In this document: in pieces, positions 15,501 to 28,800 of the stretch | How positions within the stretch are numbered: the stretch's first letter is position 1 | Layout: each line of letters starts with the position of its first letter | Assembly (NCBI GenBank): GCA_016801845.1 | Contig: CM028926.1 | Location: 6,918,501-6,982,500, forward strand | Source of the DNA: Polydactylus sextarius | Lineage: Eukaryota > Chordata > Actinopteri > Polynemidae | Direction: 5' to 3' | DNA: 64,000 bases | Notes under the pieces: generated by a model | The model's database searches: none | Seen by the model: the letters and a program-made list of their open reading frames with translations, nothing else | What the model was told of the DNA's origin: nothing | Made by a program: the position numbers and the translations under genes

Positions 15501-18500
15501 GAGAAACTGCATGCATGGTTTTCCTAGTTAAAAAAAAAATCACTATCATATATTAAGGTGTGTTTCTGCCTTTTGTCTACCCCCTTCCAGCTCCCAGCGC
15601 CCCTCCTCGTGATGTTACAGTGACGGAGAGTAGGGACAATGGGACTGCCATTCTGGTCTCCTGGCAACCCCCTCCAGAAGAAGAGCAGAATGGGGTGGTC
15701 CAGGAGTACAAGGTAACAAAAAACAACAACAACAAAAAAACAGCTGGCAGCTACCACAGGTCTGAGCAAGAGGGATTTGTACTGTAGAGACACAAAGGAG
15801 AAACAAACATGGACACAGACAGAACAGATAACAGAGAAAGGACAATGCGCAGACATGGAAAGGTAATGAATTCCTGGTTGAGGCACACCTTTGTACAATC
15901 CTCAGCGCTCCTCCTCTGTGTGCTGACAGAGGCTCAGACACAGGAGAGGAGTCAAAAACAGAGGAGCTGGTGGAAAGTTGTGAAACACTGCCATCTGGTG
16001 GAGAAAGCTTGTTTAACGGTTCTCGTGTTGTTGAGCAATAAAAATGAGGACTTATTTCTGTGTTACTGTTGATGAGTTTGGTTGCCTCCAGTGGTAGTTA
16101 CAACTGCTGATTACAGATATTTGTGTAATTTTTGGAAACAAAACATGGCTTTTCATTGCATGAGTCACTGAGTGTGTCTTAAGTATTTATTTTTACTGAT
16201 ATAAATGAATAATAAAAGTAATCCACATTTAATGAATGGAAACTAAGTAAAATGTAACTATACTGGACTAGACAGTTCCATGTGGAGAACAACAAGCTGT
16301 GATAATAACATAGTGCATAAGAATAAAGACACAGGCCTGTATTATAATTCCAGTCATTTCTCTGGTCTGGATCTGTACTAATGCATCCATAAATGTACAA
16401 TACATCTATTTGAGACCTCTTTTCCTCCTCTTTGCTTGATAATGTAAGCTCTTTTTATAATGGCCCCACTTTGGGCAGCGCTGTCCTTTTCTTCATGATG
16501 CTGTGGAAGTCCTGTATTTTAATTGGAAAACGTTTTTTGCAACACAAGGGATATAGGTTAGTGGTGGAAGGGAAGACAACGTAGAGCTGGTGGTTAAAAA
16601 AAAAAAAAGTTAAGCCACTGTTAATTTTCCAGGTAAATGTTTCTGGTGATAGAGTGATAGAGTAATTTCATGGTTTTTAAATCCAGCCTGAGAGTGTTCC
16701 CTGCTCATTACTGAGGCTGGTCCCTAGTGACTGTTCCACTCACCGCAATTTTTAAGATACACAAAAAAATTTTCAGGCTTTATAGGTCCATCATAGAAGT
16801 AAAACCATACACACATATGTAGTTCATACCCAAGGAAGTGTGTATGGACCTAGTTAACTGCTGGGAGGAGGAGGTGAGGGGGTAAAGAAAGCAGATTGTC
16901 ATGAGTTCAGGATGTGAAGGTCTCTCGGCCGCGTGCTGAGGTGAATGTATACATCTCTTTGTGACCCTGGTTTGAGTCAACCTGGGAGACTGCTCTGTTT
17001 CCTGGGAGTGACAGCACTTAGCTATGGCTGAAATTAGGGTTATAGGGGCGATTACTGATCCCCATTTGTTTTTCATGGGCTTAGTGCTACACTGAGAGAT
17101 GTTATGGCTACCTCAGCTAATACTGACCCTGTGTTGAGCACAGCCTGTAAAACATAAAGCCGTGTTGTAAAATGTTTTGCTACCTCAGAGATGTAACACA
17201 ATACCCACACTGCACTAAAATTTTGCAATAACAGCACGAACCAATTATAAGGACACAGATTGGTGGCAGCTACCACACTGAATGTTGTCAGAAAACCCCC
17301 CACAAAACCACCTCAATCTCCACTTTCTCTCTGTCTCTGTAATGGCAGATTTGGTGTTTGGGGAATGAGAGCAGGTACCACATCAACCGTACAGTTGACG
17401 GCTCAACCTTATCCGTGCTGATTCCCAGTCTGGCCCCAGGGATCCGCTACAGTGTGGAGGTAGCAGCCAGTACCGCAGCAGGTCCGGGGGTCAAGAGCGA
17501 TATCACCTTCTTCCAGCTTGGTGAGTAGAAACAACCTTTAGTTCTCACTCACAGGAGGTCATGTAATTATTTTGTTTTTTCCTCTGGTGGCAACGTTTGC
17601 TGTGTTTTGGTGTATTTGTCCTCTGGCAATCCTTCCACACAGTGTGAAACCCAATCATCTGACAAATAATTATGGAGGAGTTTTTTCAGTAATACAACTT
17701 TTTGGAAAGTCATTGTTGTGTTGATTAAAAACTGTAATTTAAGAGATTGCTGTTACAAAAATATCATCATATTTGTCACAGTAGATGATGATGAGTTTGA
17801 ATGACAGGGAACCTTTACAGTTTTTGTGTATAATAGTTTTGAGCTTCTGTAGCTGGCAGTGTGATCACACACGCACATTAAATTCCAGTGCAGCGGAGCT
17901 GTCGAGCTGGCTGCCCCACCCTGCTCCATTCTCCAGTCAAGGATGCAATGTTTTTTGTCTCTGCTTTACGTCGAACAACAAAGGCAGTAATGAATCCGGC
18001 ACTCCAGGCTCAGACATGACATGTTATTAATGTTAAAAAATACACTGGGGCTAGTTGTGAAAATGTACTTCATGTTTTTGCTCCCTTTAGTCTAGACAGA
18101 CAGATATTTTGAGATATTTTGTCAGTTTTCAGCTAGCCTTCTAAGGAGAGGGACGGAAAACCCATGAATACCAAGATGAGGCAGAGAGAGAGTGAGAGAA
18201 CTCCATCTGGTTTTTAATGTGTGATTGAGTGGGTTGGGATAGGCATGAGGAAGCATCAGCTGTGACTGATACAATTTCTCTCACTTGAAGAGTTCCTGTG
18301 GTGACTGTTGCCATGTTCCAACACTGGAGTGGAACAATGTGCCTTGGGGACCAGAGCTTCACCCAAATGCATTTGTCACACCCGCAGCCTGAGTGCGTCA
18401 TCCCAGCCGAGATACCTGTACATTCCCTTGTGGGCTTCTTAGTCACATTGGCATGCTCCGTACACTCGGCCAGACAGAGCCACAAACTGAGAAGACAGAA

Positions 18501-21500
18501 AAGTGGCAAGAGAGTCGCTCGAATAGAGACATGAACCGAGTGACTGAGGCAAAGACAGCACATACGCACATGGAGGGGTAAAGGCAGGGTGCTGGGTTCT
18601 TTAGGGAAGCATTTCTGCCTCTGGCTTAGAGAGCTGATAGGGAGCAGTAGCTACAACATGAAAGACTTGTGAAAAAGAGATGCAGACAAAGTAACACGAA
18701 CATGAAAAAAATCTCAGAATGAAGGGAGGGGGGGCCATCCCAAAGAAGGCTTTCATGTATCACGCATGAGGGAAAAACACAGAGAGAATAGACAGATGAG
18801 AAAAACAGACTGGGAGCGGGTTGTTGTGAGCAGCCATACAGACGGTGCCTTCACAGCGCATTTCACAGTGGAAACAGCTTCAAGGCATTCACACCTCAGC
18901 TTTTCACAGATGTGCCTCAGTTTGCTAATTACTGTGGTGTCTGTATTTGAGGATGATCTCATTGGATTTATTTATGTGATTATGAAACCACTATTGCTCA
19001 GTGAAAATGATGCCTCTCTGTGTTTTCCTATCCGATTCCATCTAACTGGCGGCGGAGGCACGCAGTCTGTGTTGAATGTCTCCGGTCGCATTCGTCGTCT
19101 GCTAACCTGCTATTGTTGACTGAGATTTGTGATGAAAGCCTTTTGAATAATAGAGAGAAATGACTCAGTTTCCACAATCCAGCCTGATAGGTACCCGCTA
19201 AGATGAAGACTCCTTTTGTGCATCAGGAGAAATGGCTATGTTCATAGTTATGTACCGTACTGACTCCATTTATTTTAAATAGATTTTTTCCATTTCAGGC
19301 TTTTCAACTTGGTTTCAATTTTAGGCTTAGTTTTTTTTTTTCTTGTCTCTACCCTGCTTTCACATTCTTAACTCTCTTTATTTCACTTGTGCTATCCAAT
19401 TCCTAAACACCAACTGTATCTGTTTTTAAATCACATCGCTCAATCATTTCCCATTTCCCTATTCACAGATTCATCTGGGCGCATATCCGATGCCACGGAC
19501 ACGAAGAACCTCCTGACCCGGCAAATTTCAGATGTGGTCAAACAACCAGCGTTTATAGCAGGCATAGGAGCTGCCTGCTGGATCATCTTAATGGTTTTCA
19601 GTATCTGGTTGTACAGACACCGAAAGAAAAGGAACGGCCTCTCCAGCAGCTATGCAGGCATACGGAAAGGTCAGTGCATACATGAAACATTTAACACGAT
19701 GACGAATATGCACTAAAATTTCTGATTTGTGGTGGTCATCTTAGGTCAGAAAAGGTTTTCTCACTTACATAATGTGGAGAAAATGCAGTGCATTACTTGT
19801 TAAAGGGTTTGTGTCCGGTCCTCCCTTTCTTCTTCATCCAAAATGCTACCAACCTCCCTCACATCCTCCCAGTCACAGAAACATGTCTTTGTAGAGCTCA
19901 AGGTAAAGTCTAACTGAAAGTACTCTCTAGTCAAGTACTTAAGGAAATGATGTGAGCTCCCGCAGAGAGTGCTGCATGAAGACGTCTTTTTTTCTTTTTC
20001 TTCTTTTTCATACTTCTGTCATGCTGATTCTGTAAGGGTGTGTGAAGAGTGTTTTCTGAAAAGTATATTTTGAGGTCCAACAGTTCCCCTTTTAGCAACT
20101 CCTTTCTGACTGTACTGGGAAAGAACATGTCTGGAGATAATCCCACTTTATCAAGGGCATACTGACATTTTTCAAATACTGAAAGCACTTGCTGTCCTTG
20201 TAGAGAAATACCTTCAAATATGGAGGAATTTAGTTGCCATGTTATGCAATCCTATTAATAATGTCTGCTTACCATGTTGCAAAATTCAAGAATCCCCGCT
20301 TAAGTGTGTTTGGGTTGCAACCCTCCTAGATTAGCTGCGGTGTAACCCAGTGGGTTTTCACCTGACTTGAGTAGAAGTGACAGGGTTCATGACATGCCCA
20401 ACCTCTGCCCACAATAGTTAGAGTATAAAGAAAGCTATTAGCCTTTCTTTCTAAGACCCATTTATGTGCAGGCTGGCTTAATGTGTGGCCTTGGGCTGTG
20501 CAGCTGCTGCCTGTGAGTGCTACCTGCATCATCCCCACTTCTGGGCTCAGGTTTACTGCTGACTGCCAGGGTTAGAGGAGATCTACCTTCAACCTTGAAA
20601 CACACTCACAGATAATAGACTGACTTAGATGCTGCTAATCTGTGGCTGTTGTACAGAAATCACAGGTTATTTAGTAGATCCATGTTCTGAATCTACTGCA
20701 ATCATGTTAATAGTGGGAATAGTGAGTCATATGAAAGTGAGACACGTTGCTTAAGCTTTTCTTTAACCTCTGTGGTCTTATACAAATACATATGAGAACT
20801 GTTGCTTTTTTCATTAGAACATTAAAATCGTTTAATGTTTCAGTGCCGCTATGCCTACAGTCTGTGACATCTTCATTCAAGACAGCAGTCTCATAAACAA
20901 AATGAAACAGTACCCGTATTATTTTAAACAAATGAACTTAAAAACAGAGGTCATTCAGAGGGGATGTGTTGATACAGAAGACTAACTTCTAATGCTTCAT
21001 TAGTGCAGTAATGATCTGTGGCCAAAGGGTACACGACAATGCTGAGCAGGTTGAGATTACCCTCTGGCCCTGTGTAATTGTGTATGCTGATGTTTACTCA
21101 CATAAATTCAAAAAGCTCTTCGGTAGGCAGTCATGCTCCCCTTCCTTCTCCTCCTCGCGTCCTCAGACCACAGGAGGCCACGGTCTTTGTTAGAACTGGC
21201 AACTAAGAATGTTTTGAAATGAGTATAATTGCAACCACATGAAGCAACAATCTGCACACCAATAGGTTGAATTGTGTTGAACTGAGACAGTATATAAAGG
21301 CCTATGTTCTGCGCTGCATTCAAGTTGTGTCTCTTAATAGATTTCATGTTTTCAGCTCAAAGGAGTTAAATAGCTTTCTCTTATTTTATTGACAATAATC
21401 GTAATCATACAAAGCTCTTGAATGTTATAAATCCCCTCTGTAAGAGTGCTCAGAACAATGTTGTGACTGAAATGATCTAAACAAACTCAACATCTATGAC

Positions 21501-22817
21501 AGTCCAATGACGGAAGAGAGATCAGATTATTTCAGTCATGTTTACATTTCTCACAGACTGTTTTGCTCACCAAGTGGCAGCATCTCTTCAAACACATTTC
21601 TCAAATTGAAAAAAGTGTAAGACTTCCAAAATCTTAAGTGGTTTTTGAGCATCAAGACAAAAGATTCAAATATGAAAAAAAAAAAAAAGATTCAAAATTG
21701 GCATTTATAGAACATTTACCAGCAAATCTGTATGAATTAATTGTTCAAGGAAATAAATGTGACAGCAATGTCACGTCAGACTTTTCTCTCAGATGTAACT
21801 GTAGGACAAGAGCAAGACAACATCTCTAAAATGCACATATTTAAGCCGGTGCAGTGGATGACTACTAGCATGGTACAATGTTGCATCAACTGCACTACAA
21901 ACTGTATCATCTCTTACTTTTTCAAAAAGAACATCAACAAACAAAGAGTATTTCATAACGTTCTTCACAGACTTCACACCACCCATTAAATCAAACCTAC
22001 AATCTAAATCCACAGAATCTAAAACAACTTGAGGTAGACTGATGTTTTTTTGCACAAGGACCCCTCCTTACCAAAGTGTGAGTAATTGAGCTCTGTGGGT
22101 GATGATGTGAGTGTTGGAGATAGCAACAGATATCTCCCTGGCGTGTGGCTCACATCCAGCAGGCCTTTGTCTGGGCCAGAAATTCAACCAGCAGATGGAT
22201 CAACACTCACTTTCCCCAGTCAGAGACCAGGGATGTGTGAGGGGATCAAAGACTTGTAGGCAGCAAGTGACATGTGAATACAGAAGAAATAGTGTCAGGA
22301 AATTATTCCACTCTAATTAATTGATAATCCTATTTTGTTTTATTTTTTCTGTCCCAACAGTACCATCCTTCACGTTCACACCAACAGGTAAGCTTGTTTT
22401 TTTTTTTTTATTCATTTACTGTACGAAACACATCCTTTAATGGTCTGAGCAGTCATCACAGAGTGACTCACTGTAGAGAAGTCAGAGAGGGATGCTCGAT
22501 ATGTCCCAATGAAAGGACTCAGTCATTGACACCACCGAAGGAATTACCTCGAAATAAATGTTTCACCAAATGTTTGGGTCGTGTCGGAACATAATGCTCA
22601 AAGAGCAGCAGGCCACACAACTGAAAAGCTTTTAAACTAGTGGTAACTTGATCAAAGGGCTCCTGGCAACCTCGGATGGGATTTAAGAGAATGACACACC
22701 ACCAGCACTCCAACACAGCAATTAGATAGGTGAGCAGCAGCAGAGCTAAGAAGGTTATCTGTGAACTGAAGTGACACAGCGTAAAACAGATAAAAGAAAC
22801 GCAGAAACTCTGTCCCT

Positions 22818-22864
<47 letters not shown>

Positions 22865-25800
22865 AGAGAGAGAGAGTTTGTATTTAGTCGTCTCCTGCTT
22901 TTTCTTTTATTCCTCAACTTTCATCTGTCTAGAATTCTTTGTTCCCCAGAGGTGTGTCAGGGTGTTGGCAGGGTTTACTGCAGTGGTGATTGTGAAACAC
23001 TGAATGGGTGAGGGGAAGTAAAAGTGAGAGCAAGAGAAGGAGAGTGGGGGAGACAATGATGTACAGTATGTATTTGTGGTTATGCTGGTTAATCCTGTCT
23101 GTGCAGAGATTGTACCTTTAACAGTAGACGTGTTGTTTCTGTCTGCCTTGAGGCTCACAATCAGGTAGTATAATTTTGCTGGAAATCTTTCAGTTGAAAC
23201 GCACTCCATGCTTGTGTCGGTAGGTTTCTGTTCCTTTAAGAAGAAAGGGTGCCTGGCCTGGCACCCTGTGTAAAAGCTGGACGTAAAAGGGAATTATACT
23301 GATTTTAATCTAAAACCAGATTGTGATACTGCATTAAAGAGAGCTAATCTAAGAGCTCCTTTGGCTACATGCAGAGGCCAAAACCATACTACAACCTATT
23401 TTGAAAAAGAGACAGGGAATTGAGATAGTTAAGGCCCTACCTACCCCTCTTCCGCCATCTCTCTTCTCAGGGAGGAGATTGTAATTAAAGTTGGAAGTTT
23501 ATCTCTCCTTCACACACCGGGAGCTTAGAGCTCCTTGAAAGAGTCCAACTTGCAGCACACGAAGCTTCAAACGCACTGAACCCGAGCCAGACAACCAAAG
23601 AGCTGTGCCTCTCTGTTCTTCATAAGCCTCTTACATATCCTCCTCCTGCTCCTGTTGCTGTGTTGTGTGACTCAGCCCAAATGATGCCACACACATTCAT
23701 TCACATGCTCACTTGAACTAATACAAACACACACACGCACTCTGAAAAAAGAAGCTGTTTCCATCACTGTTTGCTAAGCTGCCAATTCAGAATCAAATGA
23801 ATAATTCTGCGTTGACCTTGTGTAACTATGTCAGAGACGATGATGATGTGAAGACGATAATGGAAACTCATTTTTTCTCTTTTCAGTGGCATATCAGAGA
23901 GGTGGAGAAGGTGTAAGCAGCGCTGGAAGGTAAGATATAAGATATTTTAAATATGTATATGATAAGTAATGAAATATTTTTTAAAATTTGAAAATTTGAA
24001 AATAAATAATGAACATAATTTAATTGCAAATACATCAGGGATGTTATATCTCCTGAATAGATGAGTAGGGTTGGGCATGTGTACTTCTGTTTGACAAACA
24101 CTAGGGGGAGTGCTGTGCCTTTCTAAGTAGCAAAGAGCAGAGGCTGGATAAGGAGATGCATTAAGTATGATACAAACAGGAACAAAGCCTCACATAGTGT
24201 GCCAGGAGCTCATCCCATAGAATGAAGGGCCACATCCCACCACAAGGCTGTGCCATAGCATCACTGTCAAACTTTAAGGGAGCCACACAAACGCTGCAAC
24301 AACACACTTCGTCATGTTGTGGAATGGTGCATTGTGCACAAACAGTGAGACTGTACAGAAATACCATGGGCAAACACATCAACTTGCTAACACTTATTCA
24401 TGTAACCACAGGATGTCATCTGGCATGTTTTCATACAACTGGGAAATAGTGAAAATTGAGTATGCAGGCCCGGAAGAGGAAATATACATTCATTTGTTAC
24501 CTCATCTATACACAGAGCACAAAATGTACATACTACTGTACTGTAATTGGATGTGTGTGTATGTGTTAATGAATACTTAGCTTGGAGCCATTAGCAGTAA
24601 ATCTATATTCATTGTATTATGCAGTGCTATGATTGAATCCTATATGCACCATGACTGTGTCAGCTCTGCACAAAGACAATAGCCATTCAATATCAACATA
24701 CAACTACTGGGGTGATTGAGGAGCTATTGTGAGATTGTATTTGGCTGTACAAGATAAATGTGTTCATTACCCAAAATGAATCCAAGAAATGAGTCATTTG
24801 AGTGAGAGTGAGAGTGAGGGAATGTAATTCAATGCTAATTCACTGTTAGGGTATGCAAACTGGGAGTCAGGGATTTGAATACTGCAACAATATATGGCGC
24901 TGCTTTAGTATGCTGCATTCTCTTTGTGTGCTGGATTGATTCATTTCATGAGCAATAGGTTATTTATTCTCTTTTAAGATTCAGTGTTTGTCCTGAGGTC
25001 AGGTTCTACAGTCAAGTCCTGTTGAACAAGTGATCTTCTATTGTATTAGGATTAAAGCAAAAGAAACACGAGCAAGATGTGGAAACAATAGAGGTAGATG
25101 ACCAGGTGATGACATGAAAGACTGGTCCGCATGGGTTTCTCTTCTGGTGCTACTTCCTTCCGTAAACATAAAAAAATGTTTTAATGATAGAGATGTTGTG
25201 TGACACCATGGAAACTACTCTGGGAGCGTTTGTGGTTCACTGACTGCAGGACACGCATTTCACAACACTGGGAGTGAATTTTATCTGGCTGTCTAATCCA
25301 GGCGGCTCGCTAATGCTCACGAGGGCTCAGGGAAAGTGTGGGCAAGTCAAGCACACACAATCTATTTAGCTGGGCTTTTTTTTCTAATGTGCTCCGAGGC
25401 CTGTATGTGCACGTGTGTGTGTGTGCGTACGCGTGTGTGTGCACATGCGGCCAAAAGGCAAAAAGTACTAAATCTGGATTTTTAGTTTTTCTATTCTCAG
25501 CTGCTGGATAAATACACTCCACATAATCTTCTCTTTCAAATATTGTGTTACTGTGGGTGTTTCAGTTCATTCATATAAATGTCACTGTGGTGTTGGCTTA
25601 GTTTCTTACTATTGTTAACCGTTTTTTACCCTTTTTTCAGGCCTGGTTTGCTAAACATTGGAGAATCTGCCACTCAGCCTTGGCTGGCTGACACATGGCC
25701 CAACTCCTGCTCCAACCACAACGACTGCAGCATCAACTGCTGCACTGCAGGCAATGGCAACAGTGACAGCAATTTGGCAACCTACAGCCGACCAGGTATG

Positions 25801-28800
25801 TAGTATGTAGGCAACAACCAAAATAAACACTCCCCTCAAAAGGTAATGCTGTAGTCCTTGACAAAATAACTGTAGAGATAAGAAATGTAGGCGCTGAGGG
25901 AATCTGCAGTGCAAAAGGAAGTAAAATCTGATATCTGGGTTAGCTCCCCAGAGAGTTGTTCTGTGTATCTCTCCTTTCTGTAGGTCTCCACAAGAAAAAC
26001 CTAGAGAAATATTAAGATTAAGAGCGGCTGTGTGCTTGTGTGTTTGATTTATCTGAGGTTAAAGTAGAGCTGTTTTAGGCAGGAAATAAAAGGAGCACAC
26101 TGAAAGGGGCTTATGACTCTACTCTGTTGCTAATCGAATTGCTCTGCTGATTTCCATACTGTTGTTATAGCCGGTAATGTAATTTCCCCTAAGTGCTCAG
26201 TTATTTAAGAAATGTGCAGCGGGCGAAGAGGTCAAGGCTGGACTGCAGACGGTGGCCAGAAGCATAGGGAGAAAAAAGAGAGAATGATAGAGAGAGAGGT
26301 GCACCTGGTAAGCCAGATGGAAGAGAGATGGAAGGAGTGATGAAGAATAAGTATATGCTAAAACATACACAGAGATGTATGCGCCAAGGTGGGAGGTGCG
26401 CATGTGATAAAGTAAAGTAGGGTAGGTGGAGAGGAAAAAAAGAGAAGAGACGCATGGATCAGCACCAGGTGGCCTTTTAGTTTATTCAGCGCTACTACAG
26501 ATGTCAACAAAAGGGAGCACATTTGGCTTCAAAATACACTTCTGCTATACACTATACACCATTACGTATATACACACACTCAGACACACAGTGACCCATA
26601 TGAAAAGCAAACGGGATAAAACTTGCAGCCAAAAATTTGAGCTTGGATGACACAAGACTTAATGTTATTAATTTTCAGCTGTGACCCAAGTTTTTAAGAA
26701 CCCTATCGTTGGAAACTTGGACTGCAATGAAATGCTTTATGTTCTAAATTATGCACTTTGGGACCATGCCTTTAAGGGCAGCCTATAATTCCTATCCAGC
26801 TGTTCAGCCTAATATCCAACCAGCCATTCAATAGTTTCTCCTTACTTCAAACCTTTCCCGATGAAGATTAATAATTCATTTTGTGGACTTTATAGTCATC
26901 AAGTTCAGTTTTTTTTTTTCTTTGCGCTAATCACCCTTCTGAGGCTGAAGTGTTTAACTCTACCCTAACATGGTGTGAGATGTTTAACAGGGAATAACAG
27001 GCTAAAGGCAGCCCTCACTCCTCGCATGACACCCTGCTGTATGACACTAAGGAGCTTGCCAGACGCATGCTTTGTGTGTGTGCCAAACCTAAACTCTGTG
27101 AACATTAAGAGGATCACTGACTAGGTGACAGAGCAAAGAAATAGGAGTTAATGTCCCTTTATCTCGACCATAGGGGCGCTTTCACAGATCAACCATTGAA
27201 GTGTCGAGCTGTTCTGTGCAGCTGAAACGTGAGGCGCATGGCACGAGCAGCATGCACCTATGGCCGTCCTTGGTATTTACCGCAAGGCTGGCTCTCAGAT
27301 CTGCTGGAGGATTTGAATATTTTATGAGCCAGGGAAAATTGGATCTGTCAGTGGAGCTGTGCTTTTACTGCGTGCCTTATTCCAGGTCTTTGATACAGAC
27401 ATGTCTCTCTGTCCCTCTCAATGAGCAAAGACGCTCCCACCGTCAGATGGAAAAGAACAGAGACAACACCCACACTGAGTCATGAGTGAGATTGAGAAGA
27501 AACTGAGTGAGGGAGGTGTAATACCACCTGTGTCACTTATCTAAAGTAGATCATCATTTGGCAAAGAAAGTGAGACTTTAAATGGAAATAGAGATCTCTC
27601 TCTGATGGGCATATGATCTTTCAGAAGCCTAAAATGAATATACATAAATGTTTGTTGCTTTACTCAAATAAATACGTTCAGCTCTGTAGTAGATCAAATG
27701 ATGCCCTATTGTTTCAAAGCTTTTGCCAGACTGGTATACTGCTGCAAACCTGATAGGCAGTAAACAAGATTCACTAAATACCCTCCTCATGTTCTCCAGC
27801 CGACTGCATCGCCAATTATAACAACCAGATGGAAAACAAGCAGACCAACCTCATGGTGCCAGAGTCAGGAGTCTATGGAGACGTAGACCTTTCAAATAAG
27901 ATCAATGAGATGAAGACATTCAACAGCCCAAACCTGAAAGACGGACGCTTTGTGGGTCCAGGGGGCCAACCGACACCTTACGCCACCACCCAGCTCATCC
28001 AGTCCTCCATAATGGGCAACAATATAAACTCAGACAGAGGAACTGGAGGGAGCGGAAGTGGACCCGGGGGTGGAGGCGAAGTGAATGAGAAACACTGCTG
28101 GAAACCCACCTCAGTCCAGCAGCAGAAACAGGAAATGGGCTCCCAGCTGCAGTACATCATCATGGAGCAAAACAAGCTAAACAAGGGTGAGTGTGTGGAA
28201 TACTCAGCAGCCATGGGTCCATGGTAAAAGAGGTCAACTCCAAACCATGATCTTCTTCCACTTGATTTTTCCCTCTGTTCTCTCCTCTCCCGGCTCTTTC
28301 ACTATGGAAGCCTGTAGAAGAGTTTCATGCTCATAATTTCCCTCGTTCTGTCTCACTCTTTTCCAAGTCGACAGGCGCCATCACTATTTCTTTCTGCCCG
28401 TCTGTATCACATTCCTGTAACCCCCTCATCACCTTTCATGCAATCATGTATAATCTGCACCTCTCAATGTGAGCCATGCTTGAATTGCTGTCCTTTTACA
28501 GTATTTGGGTTGTCTTTTTGTGATGAAGGCAGGTGTGAGGGTTTATCTTTGGTGTCACATTTCTAAAGGCAAGACAAAGATGATTCTTGGATCTTTTGAT
28601 GCTTTCAACAAAGCTATCATCACCTTGTTGGAGAAGGGAACCACATCTGGTGTGATAGTTTTTTGATTGTTCTGCAAACTGCATGTGCTCACTCACTCAC
28701 CTGAAATTATAACACATGCACTGCATGGCTTTTGTCACAGAACACTGTGCTCAGTATAATGCCATTTCATGCTATACATATTTTCATATTTCTACCGTGA

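Noticed and set aside
27978..28214. - strand open frame opposite the CC1 exon
   Set aside because: Shadow of a conserved robo1 exon; rich in Pro/Cys because it is antisense to Gly/Gln-rich coding sequence.
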